A DNA stretch of 64,000 nucleotides, from NCBI RefSeq assembly GCF_002967715.1, contig NZ_PUIA01000069.1:372001-436000 (forward strand), read 5' to 3'. Shown piece by piece: positions 26,981 to 37,400 of this stretch (positions are counted from its first letter, which is position 1; each line of letters opens with the position of its first letter). The notes below the pieces were generated by a model that saw only the letters and a list, made by a program, of their open reading frames with translations, was not told the origin of the DNA and ran no database searches. The position numbers and the translations under genes were made by a program. This DNA is from Blastopirellula marina. GTDB lineage: Bacteria > Planctomycetota > Planctomycetia > Pirellulales > Pirellulaceae.

Positions 26981-28579
26981 ATGTCCAATGATACTTCCGC
27001 TGCCAGCCCGACCTATCATCGGATGGCACTTCTCATTGCCAGCTTTATGACCCTGATTGCCGCAGGGGTTGGTTTTGGTGTTCGTGCTGGGATTTTGAAC
27101 GACTGGGCCACTCGCTATGGTTTCACCAAGGTGGAACTCGGAACGATCACCGGCGGCGGTCTGGTTGGCTTCGGTTTTACGATTATCTTCTTCAGCTTTT
27201 TGGCCGACAATCTGCTCGGGTACAAGAAACTGCTGGTCTTGGCGTTCGTGCTGCACGTTCTGTCGGTGATCATCACCCTGGCTGCGACCCCTGTGTTTGG
27301 GATCGCCGGCAAAGATGCTACCTACTGGTGCTTGTACATCGGCGTGTTCATCTTCGCACTTGCCAATGGTGTTTGCGAAGCGGTAATTAACCCACTGGTG
27401 GCGACACTCTTCCCAAAAGAGAAAACACACTATCTCAACATCTTGCACGCAGGCTGGCCGGCTGGTTTGATCATCGGCGGCATCATCGGCTACATGTTCT
27501 GTGGCGACAACGCCGCGATCAGCCACTTGCCATGGGAAGTGCCGCTGGCGATGTACATGATTCCGACCCTGGTCTATGGCTTCATGGTGCTGAAGGAAGC
27601 ATTCCCACCATCGGAAGCGGCTGCCGCTGGTGTCACCACCAAGGAAATGCTGCTGCAGTTCCTCTCGCCGCTGCTGTTGTTCCTGTTTGTGATTCACGCG
27701 ATGGTGGGTTACGTGGAACTGGGTACTGACAGCTGGATCACCAACATCATGGAAAATGTGATCTCCGGCAAGGCGTTCCTGTTGTTCATTTACACTTCGG
27801 CGATCATGTTCGTCCTGCGATTCTTCGCCGGTCCGATCGTGCACCAGATCAATCCGCTGGGCCTGTTGTTCGTCTGTGCCATCTTTGGTTGCAGCGGCCT
27901 TTATTGGCTGGGGTCGGCCAACACTGGTTGGGCGATTATCGCTGCGGCCACCGTTTACGGCCTGGGCAAAACCTTCTTCTGGCCAACGATGCTGGGCGTG
28001 GTGGGCGAACGCTTTCCACGTGGTGGTGCCATCACGATGGGCGTGATGGGTGGTATCGGGATGCTCTCGGCTGGTCTCTTGGGTGGTCCAGGCATCGGCT
28101 ACAAGCAAGACTTCTTCGCTACGCAGAAGATGCAGCAACTCGACGATGCCCTGTTCGAGCAGTACCGCTCGCAAAATCAGAAGGCGTTTCTCTTCTTCCC
28201 TGAAGTTTACGCATTGGACGGTGCCAAGGTTGGTGTGCTGAAGGACGACGGCGCGGAACTGGCACGTCGCACAGAGATCGAAACCAAAGAAGGTAAGATT
28301 TCCGAAGAAACCAAGGCCCTCAACGCCTGGTGGGAAGCCAACAAGCCATCTAGCCCGGAACAACGCCAACACGAAGTCGAAACGATCGAAGCGGCCAACA
28401 TCTACGGCGGTCGTATGGCACTGAAGTGGACGGCCATCATCCCTGCGACGATGGGGCTGTGCTACTTATTGCTGGTGATCTACTTCTGGACCCAGGGTGG
28501 TTACAAGCAGGTCGTGCTGCATGGCGAAGAGTCGGAAACCGAGCAGTACACCGGCGGCGTCCAGGGACCTGTCGAGTAA
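26981..28579 (+). CDS. MFS transporter
   Basis: A 532-residue integral membrane protein of the major facilitator superfamily with 12 or more hydrophobic segments (for example MALLIASFMTLIAAGVGFGV, LGTITGGGLVGFGFTIIFF). The first half contains the typical cytoplasmic loop SFLADNLLGYKKLL. Between the last helices there is a long polar loop (about 390-465) rich in Lys/Glu/Gln. The substrate is unknown; sugar or a small organic solute is a guess. The C-terminus is acidic. A strong terminator follows, so the unit is probably monocistronic. Confidence 0.87.
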   Translation: MSNDTSAASPTYHRMALLIASFMTLIAAGVGFGVRAGILNDWATRYGFTKVELGTITGGGLVGFGFTIIFFSFLADNLLGYKKLLVLAFVLHVLSVIITLAATPVFGIAGKDATYWCLYIGVFIFALANGVCEAVINPLVATLFPKEKTHYLNILHAGWPAGLIIGGIIGYMFCGDNAAISHLPWEVPLAMYMIPTLVYGFMVLKEAFPPSEAAAAGVTTKEMLLQFLSPLLLFLFVIHAMVGYVELGTDSWITNIMENVISGKAFLLFIYTSAIMFVLRFFAGPIVHQINPLGLLFVCAIFGCSGLYWLGSANTGWAIIAAATVYGLGKTFFWPTMLGVVGERFPRGGAITMGVMGGIGMLSAGLLGGPGIGYKQDFFATQKMQQLDDALFEQYRSQNQKAFLFFPEVYALDGAKVGVLKDDGAELARRTEIETKEGKISEETKALNAWWEANKPSSPEQRQHEVETIEAANIYGGRMALKWTAIIPATMGLCYLLLVIYFWTQGGYKQVVLHGEESETEQYTGGVQGPVE

Positions 28580-28612
28580 GACACTGCCTCTATTCCGTTG
28601 AACGAAAAACTG

Positions 28613-28645
28613 AAAAGGCGAGCCTCACACAGGCTCGCCTTTTTT
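28613..28645. terminator. Intrinsic terminator after the MFS gene
   Basis: AAAAGGCGAGCCT (28613-28625) pairs with AGGCTCGCCTTTTT (28631-28645) around CACAC. It can act in both directions but is best placed for the plus-strand transporter. Confidence 0.9.
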
Positions 28646-28731
28646 CGTGTCTGAAACTGCCACGCGAGGAGCCGATTCCTACAACGAGCGATCTACCAAT
28701 TGAACCAACGATAAGCGAACGGCCTACGCGT

Positions 28732-29733
28732 CTAACGCTTCAGAATCAACACATCCGCCTCGCGTACAGCCCGAATAGCTCCCGGCAACACATCAGCCAC
28801 GGCATCCGTTTGCCCGAAGGCCAATTCACTTAGTTTTTGCCAATGCAACTGCGTCATGTCTTGCCGCGGCCATTGCTGTTCACGCCAGACGCGAACCAAT
28901 AGCTCTCGCACCAGGTAGGGCCGGGCACCCTTCAATTTGCTGAGGTCGATATGTACGGCACTCGAATTGGCGATCGTGATCACGTCCTCCATTAGCTTGT
29001 CTACCAGGTCATCGATTACTGCCTGACACTCGGTTGCCTGCTGCGAGAGACGATATATGGACTGATCCACCTGATCACCGAATGCTTCCCGCAGCTTTGG
29101 CAACAGATCGTTGCGGATCTTATTTCGGGTGAAGTCGTGGCTGGCGTTGGTGGCATCCTCGCGCCACGGCTGGCTAATCGAATTCAGGTAATCGATGATC
29201 TCGTTGCGCGTGAACGGAAGCAGAGGGCGCACCAACCCCACCCCCGGCAGCCACTGGCGGGCCTGGGCGATGCCTTTTAAGCCGGCGATGCCTGTTCCCC
29301 GCAAGATACGGTGCAGGACCGTTTCAATTTGATCGTCTTGATGATGGGCGGTTACCAGGTAACGGGCCTCGACCTTCTGGGCTACTTCCTGAAAGAAGTC
29401 GTAGCGGGCCTCCCTGGCGGCAGCCTCCAGCCCGTCGGCGGTTCGCTCTGGCGAGAGAGCTTCGGCGGAAAGCGAAAGCGTGTGTACGCTCAGCCCCAAG
29501 CTTTTGGCCGAATCAACCACAAACCGCTGGTCATCGTCCGAGGCCAAACCACGCAGACCGTGGTTCACATGCACGACGTGCAATTTGCTTCGACCGGTCG
29601 GGTCGACCGAGTCGGACATAACCCGGAGTAGAGCCATGCTATCAGCCCCGCCCGATACGGCGACGAGGGTGACTCGCCCATGCCAGGCTTCGGGCGGCCA
29701 GCTTTCTAGAAATCGTTGCGGAAATGTCGACAT
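28732..29733 (-). CDS. tilS: tRNA(Ile)-lysidine synthase
   Basis: TilS attaches lysine to C34 of tRNA-Ile(CAU) so that it reads AUA. The PP-loop SGGADSMALL is near the N-terminus and binds ATP. HHQDDQIETVLHRILRGTGIAGLKG and DFTRNKIRNDLLPKL are typical of the family. I chose the ATG at 29733 (333 residues) since the PP-loop then lies about 25 residues in; the ORF is open to 29922 with an unlikely basic extension. The C-terminal domain is shorter than in E. coli TilS. The gene is convergent with the MFS transporter. Confidence 0.93.
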   Translation of the reverse strand: MSTFPQRFLESWPPEAWHGRVTLVAVSGGADSMALLRVMSDSVDPTGRSKLHVVHVNHGLRGLASDDDQRFVVDSAKSLGLSVHTLSLSAEALSPERTADGLEAAAREARYDFFQEVAQKVEARYLVTAHHQDDQIETVLHRILRGTGIAGLKGIAQARQWLPGVGLVRPLLPFTRNEIIDYLNSISQPWREDATNASHDFTRNKIRNDLLPKLREAFGDQVDQSIYRLSQQATECQAVIDDLVDKLMEDVITIANSSAVHIDLSKLKGARPYLVRELLVRVWREQQWPRQDMTQLHWQKLSELAFGQTDAVADVLPGAIRAVREADVLILKR

Positions 29734-30473
29734 GACTTGCGGATTTGGCAAACGAAAGGCCACCAGGTTCGAGATAATTAAGATGGACTCCCGCAAGAAA
29801 AAAATGAATGCTTCCCTCCGACGGGGAACTCTGTTAATATAACGTGAACGGGTTAGGCGCACTACCATTGTGCGCATAGCCCAACGATTGTGTTGACCTA
29901 AGCGTTTAACGAGACTTGGCAAACACGTTTGCCAGACGATCGATTAGGGAAAGCTCAGTCGATGTGCCGGATTGGTAAATCCTCTAGCCCCATTTGGCTT
30001 TTCGGAGGGCAGATAAGCGTGCAACTACTCCTTCTTTTTCTGATACGGCTCCTTCTGGCGCTTTGTCCATGGAAGGTAGAAATATTGAGCCCTGCTCGCG
30101 TTCGCGCGAAATCGGCCCAGCGACACGCAAATTCTCAACGAGAAACCGCAGTGGTTCATTTGCCACTGCTTGGTTGGCTGGAAATTGACGCCCATCTTCT
30201 TCCTCATGACGCCTGCCAGCGAGCCCGACAAGGCTCCTCGAAACGTGCTGGCCCAGTCTCCGGAGATTCTTCCGGAAAACGATCTGACTACTGACCTTCC
30301 AGGGGCATACTGCGCCCGGGGTTTTGTCGTTCGGGGGAACGAACCAGCAAGTCTGGCACTTCGATAGCCTTCTCGACGTCGTGTCGGTGCATCACTGATG
30401 ACGCACCGACTTTCCGTCTGCAAAATGCTGCCACGTTAAACGCTATTCCATCCAGCTACAGGAGTAGTGGAAC
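29734..30473. other. 740-base region without a convincing gene
   Basis: This gap lies between divergent tilS and rny. It holds a stem-loop at 29850-29882 (six pairs, a G-A mismatch, then six more pairs with one G-U) just after a TAATAT box (29835-29840), and a second stem-loop at 30382-30409 (GTCGGTGC and GCACCGAC) ahead of rny. Short open frames exist but lack ribosome-binding sites. I tested for RNase P RNA, tmRNA and SRP RNA motifs and found none. Confidence 0.4.
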
Positions 30474-32024
30474 GTGTCCGGGTTTTACTATGCATTGACA
30501 GCGGCAATCGCGGCAATTGGAGCCGCTTTGCTCGTCAAGTTTATTGATCGGCTCCGAAAAAAGGACGTGGAGACCGAGGCCCAACAGATCCTGGAAAAAG
30601 CCAAGCAGGATTCTGAGAACCTCAAAAAAGAAGCTTTACTCGAAGCTAAAGAAGAAGCTCTACGCCAGAAAACGGAAGCCGAACGCGATCTTTCTAAACA
30701 ACGAGACGAAATCCGCGAGCGCGAGAAATCGCTCGACCGCCGGGAAGAATCGATCGAACAACAAGCGACCCACTTGCGCAAGCAAGAGAACATGGTCGAA
30801 ACCACCCAGCGGCGTCTTTCTGAAAAAATTGAAGAGAACGACAAACGCTCGACCAACCTCGAAAGCATCATCCGCGATCAGCAGGAACGTCTGCATCGCA
30901 TGAGTGGTCTGAATGCCGAAGAGGCCAAGAGCGAACTGCTCAAGCTTCTCGACCAGCAACTTCAGTCCGAAACCGGCGCGATCGTGCTGAAGCACCAGCG
31001 ACGAATGGAAGAAGAAGTTCGCCCCATCGTTCAAGACATGCTGCTGACGGCCATGCAGCGGTTCGCCGCCGCGCACACCGCGGAATCGACGACCAGCACG
31101 GTCGACATCCCCAGCGATGAAATGAAAGGGCGAATCATCGGCCGCGAAGGCCGCAACATTCGCAGCTTTGAAAAAGAAACGGGCGTCGACGTGATCATCG
31201 ACGATACGCCCGGCGTGGTGATCGTCAGTGGCTTCGATCCGGTCCGCCGGGAAATTGCCCGGCAGTCGCTCAACAAGCTGATCGCCGACGGCCGCATTCA
31301 CCCTTCGCGTATCGAAGAAGTGGTCAAGGAAACCCAGTCCGATATCGAAACAACGATTCGGAAAAAAGGGGAAGAAGCCACTACCGAAATCAACGTGATG
31401 GGACTGCACCCACGACTGATTGAGATGCTGGGAAGACTTCACTTCCGCACGAGCTACAGCCAGAACGTGCTGCGTCACAGCATCGAAGTCGGTTTCATCG
31501 CTGGCCTGCTGGCCGAAATGATCGGCCTCGATCCGCAAATTGCCCGACGCGCAGGTTTGCTGCATGATATCGGCAAAGCGGCTGACCACGAACTGGAAGG
31601 TGGCCATCCCAAGATTGGTGCCGACCTTTTGAAGCGTCATGGGGAATCCCCCGAGGTCGTTCATGCGGCGTTTGGTCATCACGACGAGATCATCACCGAG
31701 TACCCTTACACGATGCTGGTGGCTACGGCGGATGCCTGTAGCGCCTCGCGACCAGGTGCTCGCCGTGAAACGCTCGAGCGTTATATCAAACGCATGGAGG
31801 AACTCGAGTCGATCGCCACTGGCTTCCATGGCGTCGAGCAGGCCTTTGCCATTCAAGCGGGTCGCGAGCTTCGCGTGATCGCTTCGGCCAAGGAAGTGAA
31901 CGACGAGATGGCCGCCAAGATTTGTCGCGACATTGCCAAGGCGTTCGAAGAACAGCTGACGTATCCCGGCGAAATCAAGGTCACCATGGTCCGCGAGTCC
32001 CGATTCACGGAATTCGCTCGCTAA
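30474..32024 (+). CDS. rny: Ribonuclease Y
   Basis: RNase Y is a membrane-anchored endoribonuclease that starts mRNA decay in many bacteria. The 516 residues give the full architecture: an N-terminal membrane helix (residues 3-22), a long coiled coil (about 30-190, rich in Lys/Glu/Arg), a KH domain (around 205-270: [20 protein letters not shown]), and an HD domain (about 330-430) with the metal site HS...LLHDIGKA and FGHHDE. The start is GTG at 30474 with AGGAG nine bases before it. A stem-loop about 70 bases upstream could influence expression. It is followed by ymdB, the usual partner. Confidence 0.97.
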   Translation: MSGFYYALTAAIAAIGAALLVKFIDRLRKKDVETEAQQILEKAKQDSENLKKEALLEAKEEALRQKTEAERDLSKQRDEIREREKSLDRREESIEQQATHLRKQENMVETTQRRLSEKIEENDKRSTNLESIIRDQQERLHRMSGLNAEEAKSELLKLLDQQLQSETGAIVLKHQRRMEEEVRPIVQDMLLTAMQRFAAAHTAESTTSTVDIPSDEMKGRIIGREGRNIRSFEKETGVDVIIDDTPGVVIVSGFDPVRREIARQSLNKLIADGRIHPSRIEEVVKETQSDIETTIRKKGEEATTEINVMGLHPRLIEMLGRLHFRTSYSQNVLRHSIEVGFIAGLLAEMIGLDPQIARRAGLLHDIGKAADHELEGGHPKIGADLLKRHGESPEVVHAAFGHHDEIITEYPYTMLVATADACSASRPGARRETLERYIKRMEELESIATGFHGVEQAFAIQAGRELRVIASAKEVNDEMAAKICRDIAKAFEEQLTYPGEIKVTMVRESRFTEFAR

Positions 32025-32051
32025 CTACTCATCACGGAAAGGTTGTACCCC

Positions 32052-32864
32052 TTGAGGATTCTGCACATCGGAGACATCGTCGGGAAGGTCGGTCGTGACA
32101 TCGTTCGCGACGTCGTTCCAGGCCTCCGTGAAAAGTACAACCTTTCCCTGGTCGTGGCCAATGCAGAAAACGCGTGTGGCGGTTCGGGATTAACACCGGC
32201 CGCCCATCGCGAACTGATCGATGCCCGCGTCGATTGCATCACCATGGGGGATCACATCTACCGGCGCAAGGAACTTAACAAAACCCTTGAGTCGCAGCCC
32301 AATATCGTGAAGCCGGCGAACTACCCGGCCTCGGCACCCGGCAAAGACTTTGCCATCGTTCAGTCGAAGGAAGGTCTGCGTGTGGCCGTGATCAGCGTGA
32401 TGGGGCGGGTCTTCATGCGTCCTGTCGATTGCCCTTGGACTGCGATTGATCGTGTTCTATCGCAGATTCCTTCCGATATCAAAATCCGCTGCGTCGATTT
32501 CCATGCCGAAGCGACCAGCGACAAGCAGTTGATGGGTCGTCACCTCGACGGACGTGTCAGCTACTGTCTTGGCACGCATACGCACGTTGCCACCGCCGAC
32601 GAGCAGATCTTCCCTCGAGGGACGGCGTTCATGTGCGACGTCGGCATGACCGGGCCACACGAGAGCATCATCGGTCGGCGTATCGATCGTGTTCTGGAAA
32701 CGACGATCACCTTCCGCCCCACGCTGTTTGACGTTGCTAAAGACGATGTACGCCTGAACGGGGCCATCGTCGATGTCGATCCGCAAACCGGCAAGGCGAC
32801 CGCTATAGAACGTCTGCAAGTCCGTGAAAACCAGGTCAAAGAGCTGAAGCTTCAACGACCGTAG
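32052..32864 (+). CDS. ymdB: YmdB-like metallophosphoesterase (TIGR00282)
   Basis: A calcineurin-like phosphoesterase. In Bacillus subtilis YmdB hydrolyses cyclic nucleotides and affects biofilm and motility genes, and is encoded next to rny as here. Metal ligands are visible in HIGDIVGKVGRD, NAENACGGSGLT, MGDHIYRR, DFHAEATSDK and GTHTHVATADEQIF. The TTG at 32052 (reading MRILHIGD) is the likely start, since AAAGG is nine bases upstream; an in-frame TTG at 32043 is possible. It lies 27 bases after rny. Confidence 0.93.
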   Translation: MRILHIGDIVGKVGRDIVRDVVPGLREKYNLSLVVANAENACGGSGLTPAAHRELIDARVDCITMGDHIYRRKELNKTLESQPNIVKPANYPASAPGKDFAIVQSKEGLRVAVISVMGRVFMRPVDCPWTAIDRVLSQIPSDIKIRCVDFHAEATSDKQLMGRHLDGRVSYCLGTHTHVATADEQIFPRGTAFMCDVGMTGPHESIIGRRIDRVLETTITFRPTLFDVAKDDVRLNGAIVDVDPQTGKATAIERLQVRENQVKELKLQRP

Positions 32865-32877
32865 GCCGATCGTTTCT

Positions 32878-33759
32878 TTACAGTCGCAGCTTCTTAGTCA
32901 GCATCTCGGTTTGCTCGTCGGTCAGCGGTTCCCACTTGATCTCAACGCTGGGCATGGCTGCCTTGAGCTTTTCGACATCGGCTTCCGAGATATCAACCTG
33001 GCTGATGATCAGCATCTTCAGATTAGGCAGATCCTTGAGCTGCGCAACGGCGTCGTAATTCAGTCGAGCTTCGGTCAGTTCGATCGACTCCAGCGAAGGA
33101 ATCTTGGCCAGGACCGCAATCGAATCGTTATTGAAGCTGGCTGGCGTCTCCTTACCCCAGTTTGGCAGCCGTTGCCCCAAACGTACCGACTTCAAATTCG
33201 TCAGCTTCGCCAGGTGCTTCAAGCCGTCGCTCGTTTCGGTGTTATGCCACTCGCGAAAACTTTCCAGTTGGGTCAGTTGCCCTACCGCTTCCAGCGCTTC
33301 GTTGCCTGCGGTTGCGCCGGCGAACGTGAGCGACCGGAGCTGTGGCATGGCTTTCAGATGGGCCAAACCTGACCCATTGAAACCTTCCAGCTTGCGGGAC
33401 GGGTGAAAGATCGAAAGCTTCGTCAGCTTGGGAAATGCGGTAAAGTGCTGGTAACCATCGTCGGTCAACACACTGCCGTTGATCATGAACGATTCAAGAT
33501 TCTTTAACCCCGAAAGCATCTTCAACTGCTCGTCGTTCAACTCTTTCCCACTGAGCGATAGAGACTTCAGCGTCTTCAATTGACCGATAAGCTGATACTC
33601 CTGGTCGGTGTAGCCATCGCAGTTGGCCGACAACGAATAGACGGCTCCATCACGCACTTGGACTTTCGCGTTGATCTTGTCGAACGCGGCCTGGTCCGGT
33701 TCGGCTGCGAGAACGAGTACAGGGGTCAATACGATCAGAAGGGAAAATAGAGTCTTCAT
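32878..33759 (-). CDS. Secreted leucine-rich repeat protein
   Basis: A 293-residue exported protein: signal peptide MKTLFSLLIVLTPVLVLA. From about residue 60 it consists of leucine-rich repeats of about 23-25 residues (LKTLKSLSLSGKELNDEQLKM, LKNLESFMINGSVLTDDGY, and so on), ending with DLPNLKMLIISQVDIS. There is no catalytic motif, so a binding role is likely. It is convergent with ymdB with only 13 bases between. A seven-pair stem-loop (33784-33808) lies just upstream of its start. Confidence 0.8.
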   Translation of the reverse strand: MKTLFSLLIVLTPVLVLAAEPDQAAFDKINAKVQVRDGAVYSLSANCDGYTDQEYQLIGQLKTLKSLSLSGKELNDEQLKMLSGLKNLESFMINGSVLTDDGYQHFTAFPKLTKLSIFHPSRKLEGFNGSGLAHLKAMPQLRSLTFAGATAGNEALEAVGQLTQLESFREWHNTETSDGLKHLAKLTNLKSVRLGQRLPNWGKETPASFNNDSIAVLAKIPSLESIELTEARLNYDAVAQLKDLPNLKMLIISQVDISEADVEKLKAAMPSVEIKWEPLTDEQTEMLTKKLRL

Positions 33760-33783
33760 AAAAGCTCCTTGAATGATGAGTCA

Positions 33784-33808
33784 GGCGTCGATTATAGCCC
33801 ACGACGCC
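33784..33808. other. Stem-loop upstream of the LRR gene
   Basis: GGCGTCG (33784-33790) and CGACGCC (33802-33808) form a seven-pair stem with an eleven-base loop, about 25 bases before the LRR gene on the minus strand. It could lie in its leader or be an operator. Confidence 0.3.
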
Positions 33809-33902
33809 CCAACCATTTCAACCAAAATCGAGCCTGTTTCCCGACGAACACGTAGAATTAACGACAGCAGGGGCAAGGCCACTCATCTCGAGGAGGTGCC
33901 TT

Positions 33903-34316
33903 ATGCCCCCATCTGACAAATCGCCTTGCAAGAAGTGCGGAGCGATGATCCTTCCATCCACTTCCGCACAATACGGAGGTATCTGTGCGAAGTGCCACCA
34001 GCGGCCAAAACGCGGCGGCTTTGTCGAAATCTTCGACGTCCTCATAGCTCTCTTATTTCCGCTTGTCATGATTGCCGTGTTTATCTTTGGTATCCCGCTG
34101 GGGCACTACCTCTTTTTCGGCGGGCGCGACACGGACCTGCACCGCGGCATCACGAAAACCGTGACGCTGGTGGCGGACGTTCCCAACGTCGAACTCAATG
34201 GTAAACCAGCGAGAATTACCACGCGTTATCTCGTTATCGAGACGGGAAACGGGGAAACCGTTTGGATCCCCGACGAAAATGTCGCCGGGGTTGAATTTGA
34301 ATCACAAAGCAACTGA
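33903..34316 (+). CDS. Small membrane protein with zinc ribbon
   Basis: A 137-residue protein. The first 35 residues carry two CxxC pairs (CKKCGA and CAKCHQ), a zinc-ribbon knuckle. One hydrophobic segment (about 43-66: FDVLIALLFPLVMIAVFIFGI) anchors it. The remaining 70 residues form a small globular beta-rich domain (KTVTLVADVPNVELNGK, TRYLVIETGNGETVWIPDE). A very good ribosome-binding site (GAGGAGG, seven bases before the ATG) supports the start. Function unknown. Confidence 0.75.
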   Translation: MPPSDKSPCKKCGAMILPSTSAQYGGICAKCHQRPKRGGFVEIFDVLIALLFPLVMIAVFIFGIPLGHYLFFGGRDTDLHRGITKTVTLVADVPNVELNGKPARITTRYLVIETGNGETVWIPDENVAGVEFESQSN

Positions 34317-34355
34317 TATCTCGAATTATCAATATAGAACTGGACTTCACGGCGG

Positions 34356-34390
34356 AGGCAGGCTAGAACTGAAATCGTTCCGGCCTGCCT
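34356..34390. other. Strong stem-loop before the PVC-type cytochrome gene
   Basis: AGGCAGGC (34356-34363) pairs with GCCTGCCT (34383-34390), with an inner GAAC/GTTC pairing (34366-34369 and 34377-34380). It has no T-run, so it may be a weak terminator of the upstream gene or a leader element. Confidence 0.5.
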
Positions 34391-34414
34391 ATCTCATTCC
34401 TACCAGTGATCGCC

Positions 34415-37400
34415 ATGATGTACCGAAGTCGATCGATCGTCGCAGCCACGCTTACCCTCGTTGTTAACGTCGCCACTTTGGCATTCGCCCAAGAGGACAA
34501 CACGAAAGCCAAGTCGCTCGATGCGGCAAACAACGAAGCCGTTCGCGAGCATATTCGCAACTTCGAGGGACGCGGGCAAACGGCCGACTTCTCGGTGCCG
34601 GCCCTTACCCCCAAACAGGCAGAAGAGGCATTTGTCACGCCGGACGACGTGACGATCAAAGCGGCTCTTACCGAACCTGAAGTACGCCAACCGGTGTGTA
34701 TCAACTTCGACGAGAAGGGACGCATGTGGGTCGTGCAGTATCTGCAGTATCCTTTTCCGGCAGGGCTGAAGATCGTGAAGTACGACGAACACCTGCGTGC
34801 CGTTTTCGACAAGGTTCCACCGGCACCACCCCATCACGATCGTGGTGCTGACAAAATTACCATTCACGAAGACACCGATGGCGACGGCACATTCGACAAG
34901 CACAAGACATTTGTCGATGGGCTGAACATCGCCACCAGCGCGTTGCCTGGCCGCGGGGGCGTTTGGGTGATGAATCCTCCGTACTTGTTGTTCTATCCAG
35001 ATGCCAACCAGGACGACGTTCCCGACGGAGATCCCGAAGTTCACCTTTCTGGCTTTGGCCTGGAAGACACCCACGCGGTTGCCAACAGCCTGACCTGGGG
35101 CCCCGATGGCTGGCTGTACGGAGCCCAAGGCAGCACGTGCTGGGCAACCGTGAATGTGTTGAAGAATCCCTCGCAAACGCCTGTCCATTTTAAAGGACAG
35201 GGGATTTGGCGTTATCATCCCGAAACACACCAGTTCGAGATCTTCGCGGAAGGGGGCGGCAACACGTTCGCCATCGAGTTTGACGCCCAAGGGCGACTCT
35301 ACTCAGGCCACAATGGAGGCAACACACGCGGTTTCCATTACGTGCAAGGAGGCTACTATCAGAAGAGCTGGGGCAAGCATGGGGCACTGACCAATCCGCA
35401 TGCCTACGGCTTTTTCCCAGCCATGAAACATGCAGCGGCAGAGCGGTTCAGCCATACGCTTGTGAAGTACGAAAGTGACACGCTGCCAGAGCGTTACCAC
35501 GATCACCTCGTCGCGCTGGTTCCGCTTCATAACTATGTCGCGGTCTCTAAGATGTTGCCGGATGGCTCCACTTGGCAAACCGAGGATCAGTTTCATGTTA
35601 TCGAGACGGATGACATTTGGTTTCGCCCGGTCGATATCAAAGTCGGCCCCGATGGCTGCATTTACGTGGTCGATTGGTGCGATACACGCCTGACGCATGT
35701 CGACCCGCGTGATACGTGGGATCGGGCACGGGGAAGAATCTGGCGAATCCAACCCAACCAGTACGCACCTCAACCACCGGTCAATCTGCGTGACCTATCG
35801 ACCCCACAGCTAGTCGAAAGACTCGCCAGTGGAAACAAGCTAACGCGACAACTGGTGCAGCGAGTTCTGCGTGAATCAGGAGATCCCAATGCAGCAAATC
35901 AACTGAAAGAACAACTTCCGGCGGCAGAGGGCCAACTGGCTCTTGAAACCCTCTGGGCGATTGATGGCCTGGGGCAATTCGACATCGAAGCTGCCAAGCT
36001 CGCACTGGCCCATCGCGATCCCCATGTTCGCAGTTGGGGCATACGTCTTCTCTCCGAGGATCAAGCGCAGTCTCTGTCCGATACGCTGTTTTCCCTCGCA
36101 TTGAGTGAAGCACATTCCGAAGTATGTAGTCAACTGGCTTCGACGGCCAAACGAATTCCTGGACCGGTTGGCCTGGAAATCGCTCAACGCCTTGCTTCAC
36201 GTGACGAGTTGGCGAACGACCCGCACATTCCACTTCTAACATGGTGGGCGATCGAAGCCCATGCCGATGACTCGTCACTGGCGGTTACCGACCTTGCCCA
36301 TGCGTTGTCCTCAACCCAAATCGGCAGTCAGATCGTTTTGCCGCGTCTTGCTCAGCGTCTGGCCGCTGTGGCAGATACCGGAAGCCTGTTGCGACTTGCT
36401 CAGCTCATTCAAAGCGTCGATGACTCAGCAATTCGCACGAAGCTGCTGGAAGCGGTCGACGAAGCGTTCTCGGGAAGAAAGATCGATCAGTTGCCAGAGG
36501 AACTGCGAGAAGCGATTGTGGCCTCTGCCTCCGGAAGCTCAACGGCCCAATTAGCGCTGCTGGTTCGTGCAGGGCAAGGCAAGGCCGAACAGGCGGCGAT
36601 TGCCACGATCGTCAACGAGAAGAAACCCCAGAACGAACGCATTAAGTTCATTCAACTCCTGGGACAGGTCGGTTCGCAAGAGGCACGCAGTGCACTTCTC
36701 AAGCTCGCGACTTCCTCCGCGCCTCCCGCCATACGCATTTCTGCGATCAGCTCGTTAGGCTCATTCGACGACTCGAACATTGCCCAGCAGTTGCTCACGC
36801 GATACCCCAATGAGCCTGATTCGATTCAGTCGGCCATCATCGACAACGTCACCTCCCGTCCAGCGGCTGCCCACCAACTGCTCGATGCGATCGAAGCCAA
36901 GCAAGTATCGCGACAGGCCGTATCGGTTGACCTGTTGGAAAACCTGAAACTGCACGGCGACGAGAAACTGAATGATCGGATCGCCAAACTGTGGGGAGCC
37001 ACCAGGGCCACGCCAGCCCAACTGGCACTGCAACTTGAACAGACGGCAACGCTATTGAAGACAGGGCAGGGGACCTCCTCAGAGGGTAAGCTGCTGTTCA
37101 CCAAACGGTGCGGCACGTGCCACAAACTGCACGGCGAAGGCGCGGAGATCGGACCAGATCTGACCGGCTACGAGCGAACCAATCTCGACTTCATGCTGCT
37201 TTCGATCGTCGACCCAAGTGCCGCGATTCGGGAAGAGTACACCAACTACCGCGTCCTGACAGTCGATGGTCGCGTGTTGTCAGGCTTCCTGAAAAACCAG
37301 GACGACAAGACGATCACCCTCCAAAACGCTGACAATCCGGCACTCGTGATTTCACGCGAGGAAATCGAGGCCGGTCCACTGGCGATTGATAAATCGCTGA

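Noticed and set aside
26903-28372. A 489-codon open frame antisense to the MFS transporter
   Set aside because: It is rich in His/Gln/Glu and mirrors the transporter's codons. It has no recognisable domain or ribosome-binding site; it is a shadow of GC-rich coding DNA.
29929-30294. A 121-codon open frame in the tilS-rny gap
   Set aside because: No ribosome-binding site, no domain, and mixed hydrophobic/basic composition without coding character. A 53-codon frame at 30206-30367 is similarly unsupported.
29734-30473. RNase P RNA, tmRNA or SRP RNA in the tilS-rny gap
   Set aside because: The RNase P core (GAGGAAAGTCC), a tmRNA T-arm/tail and the SRP GGAAG/AGCAG loop were all looked for and not found.
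30660-31856. A 398-codon open frame antisense to rny
   Set aside because: It is rich in Phe/His/Asp and lies entirely opposite the well-conserved rny.
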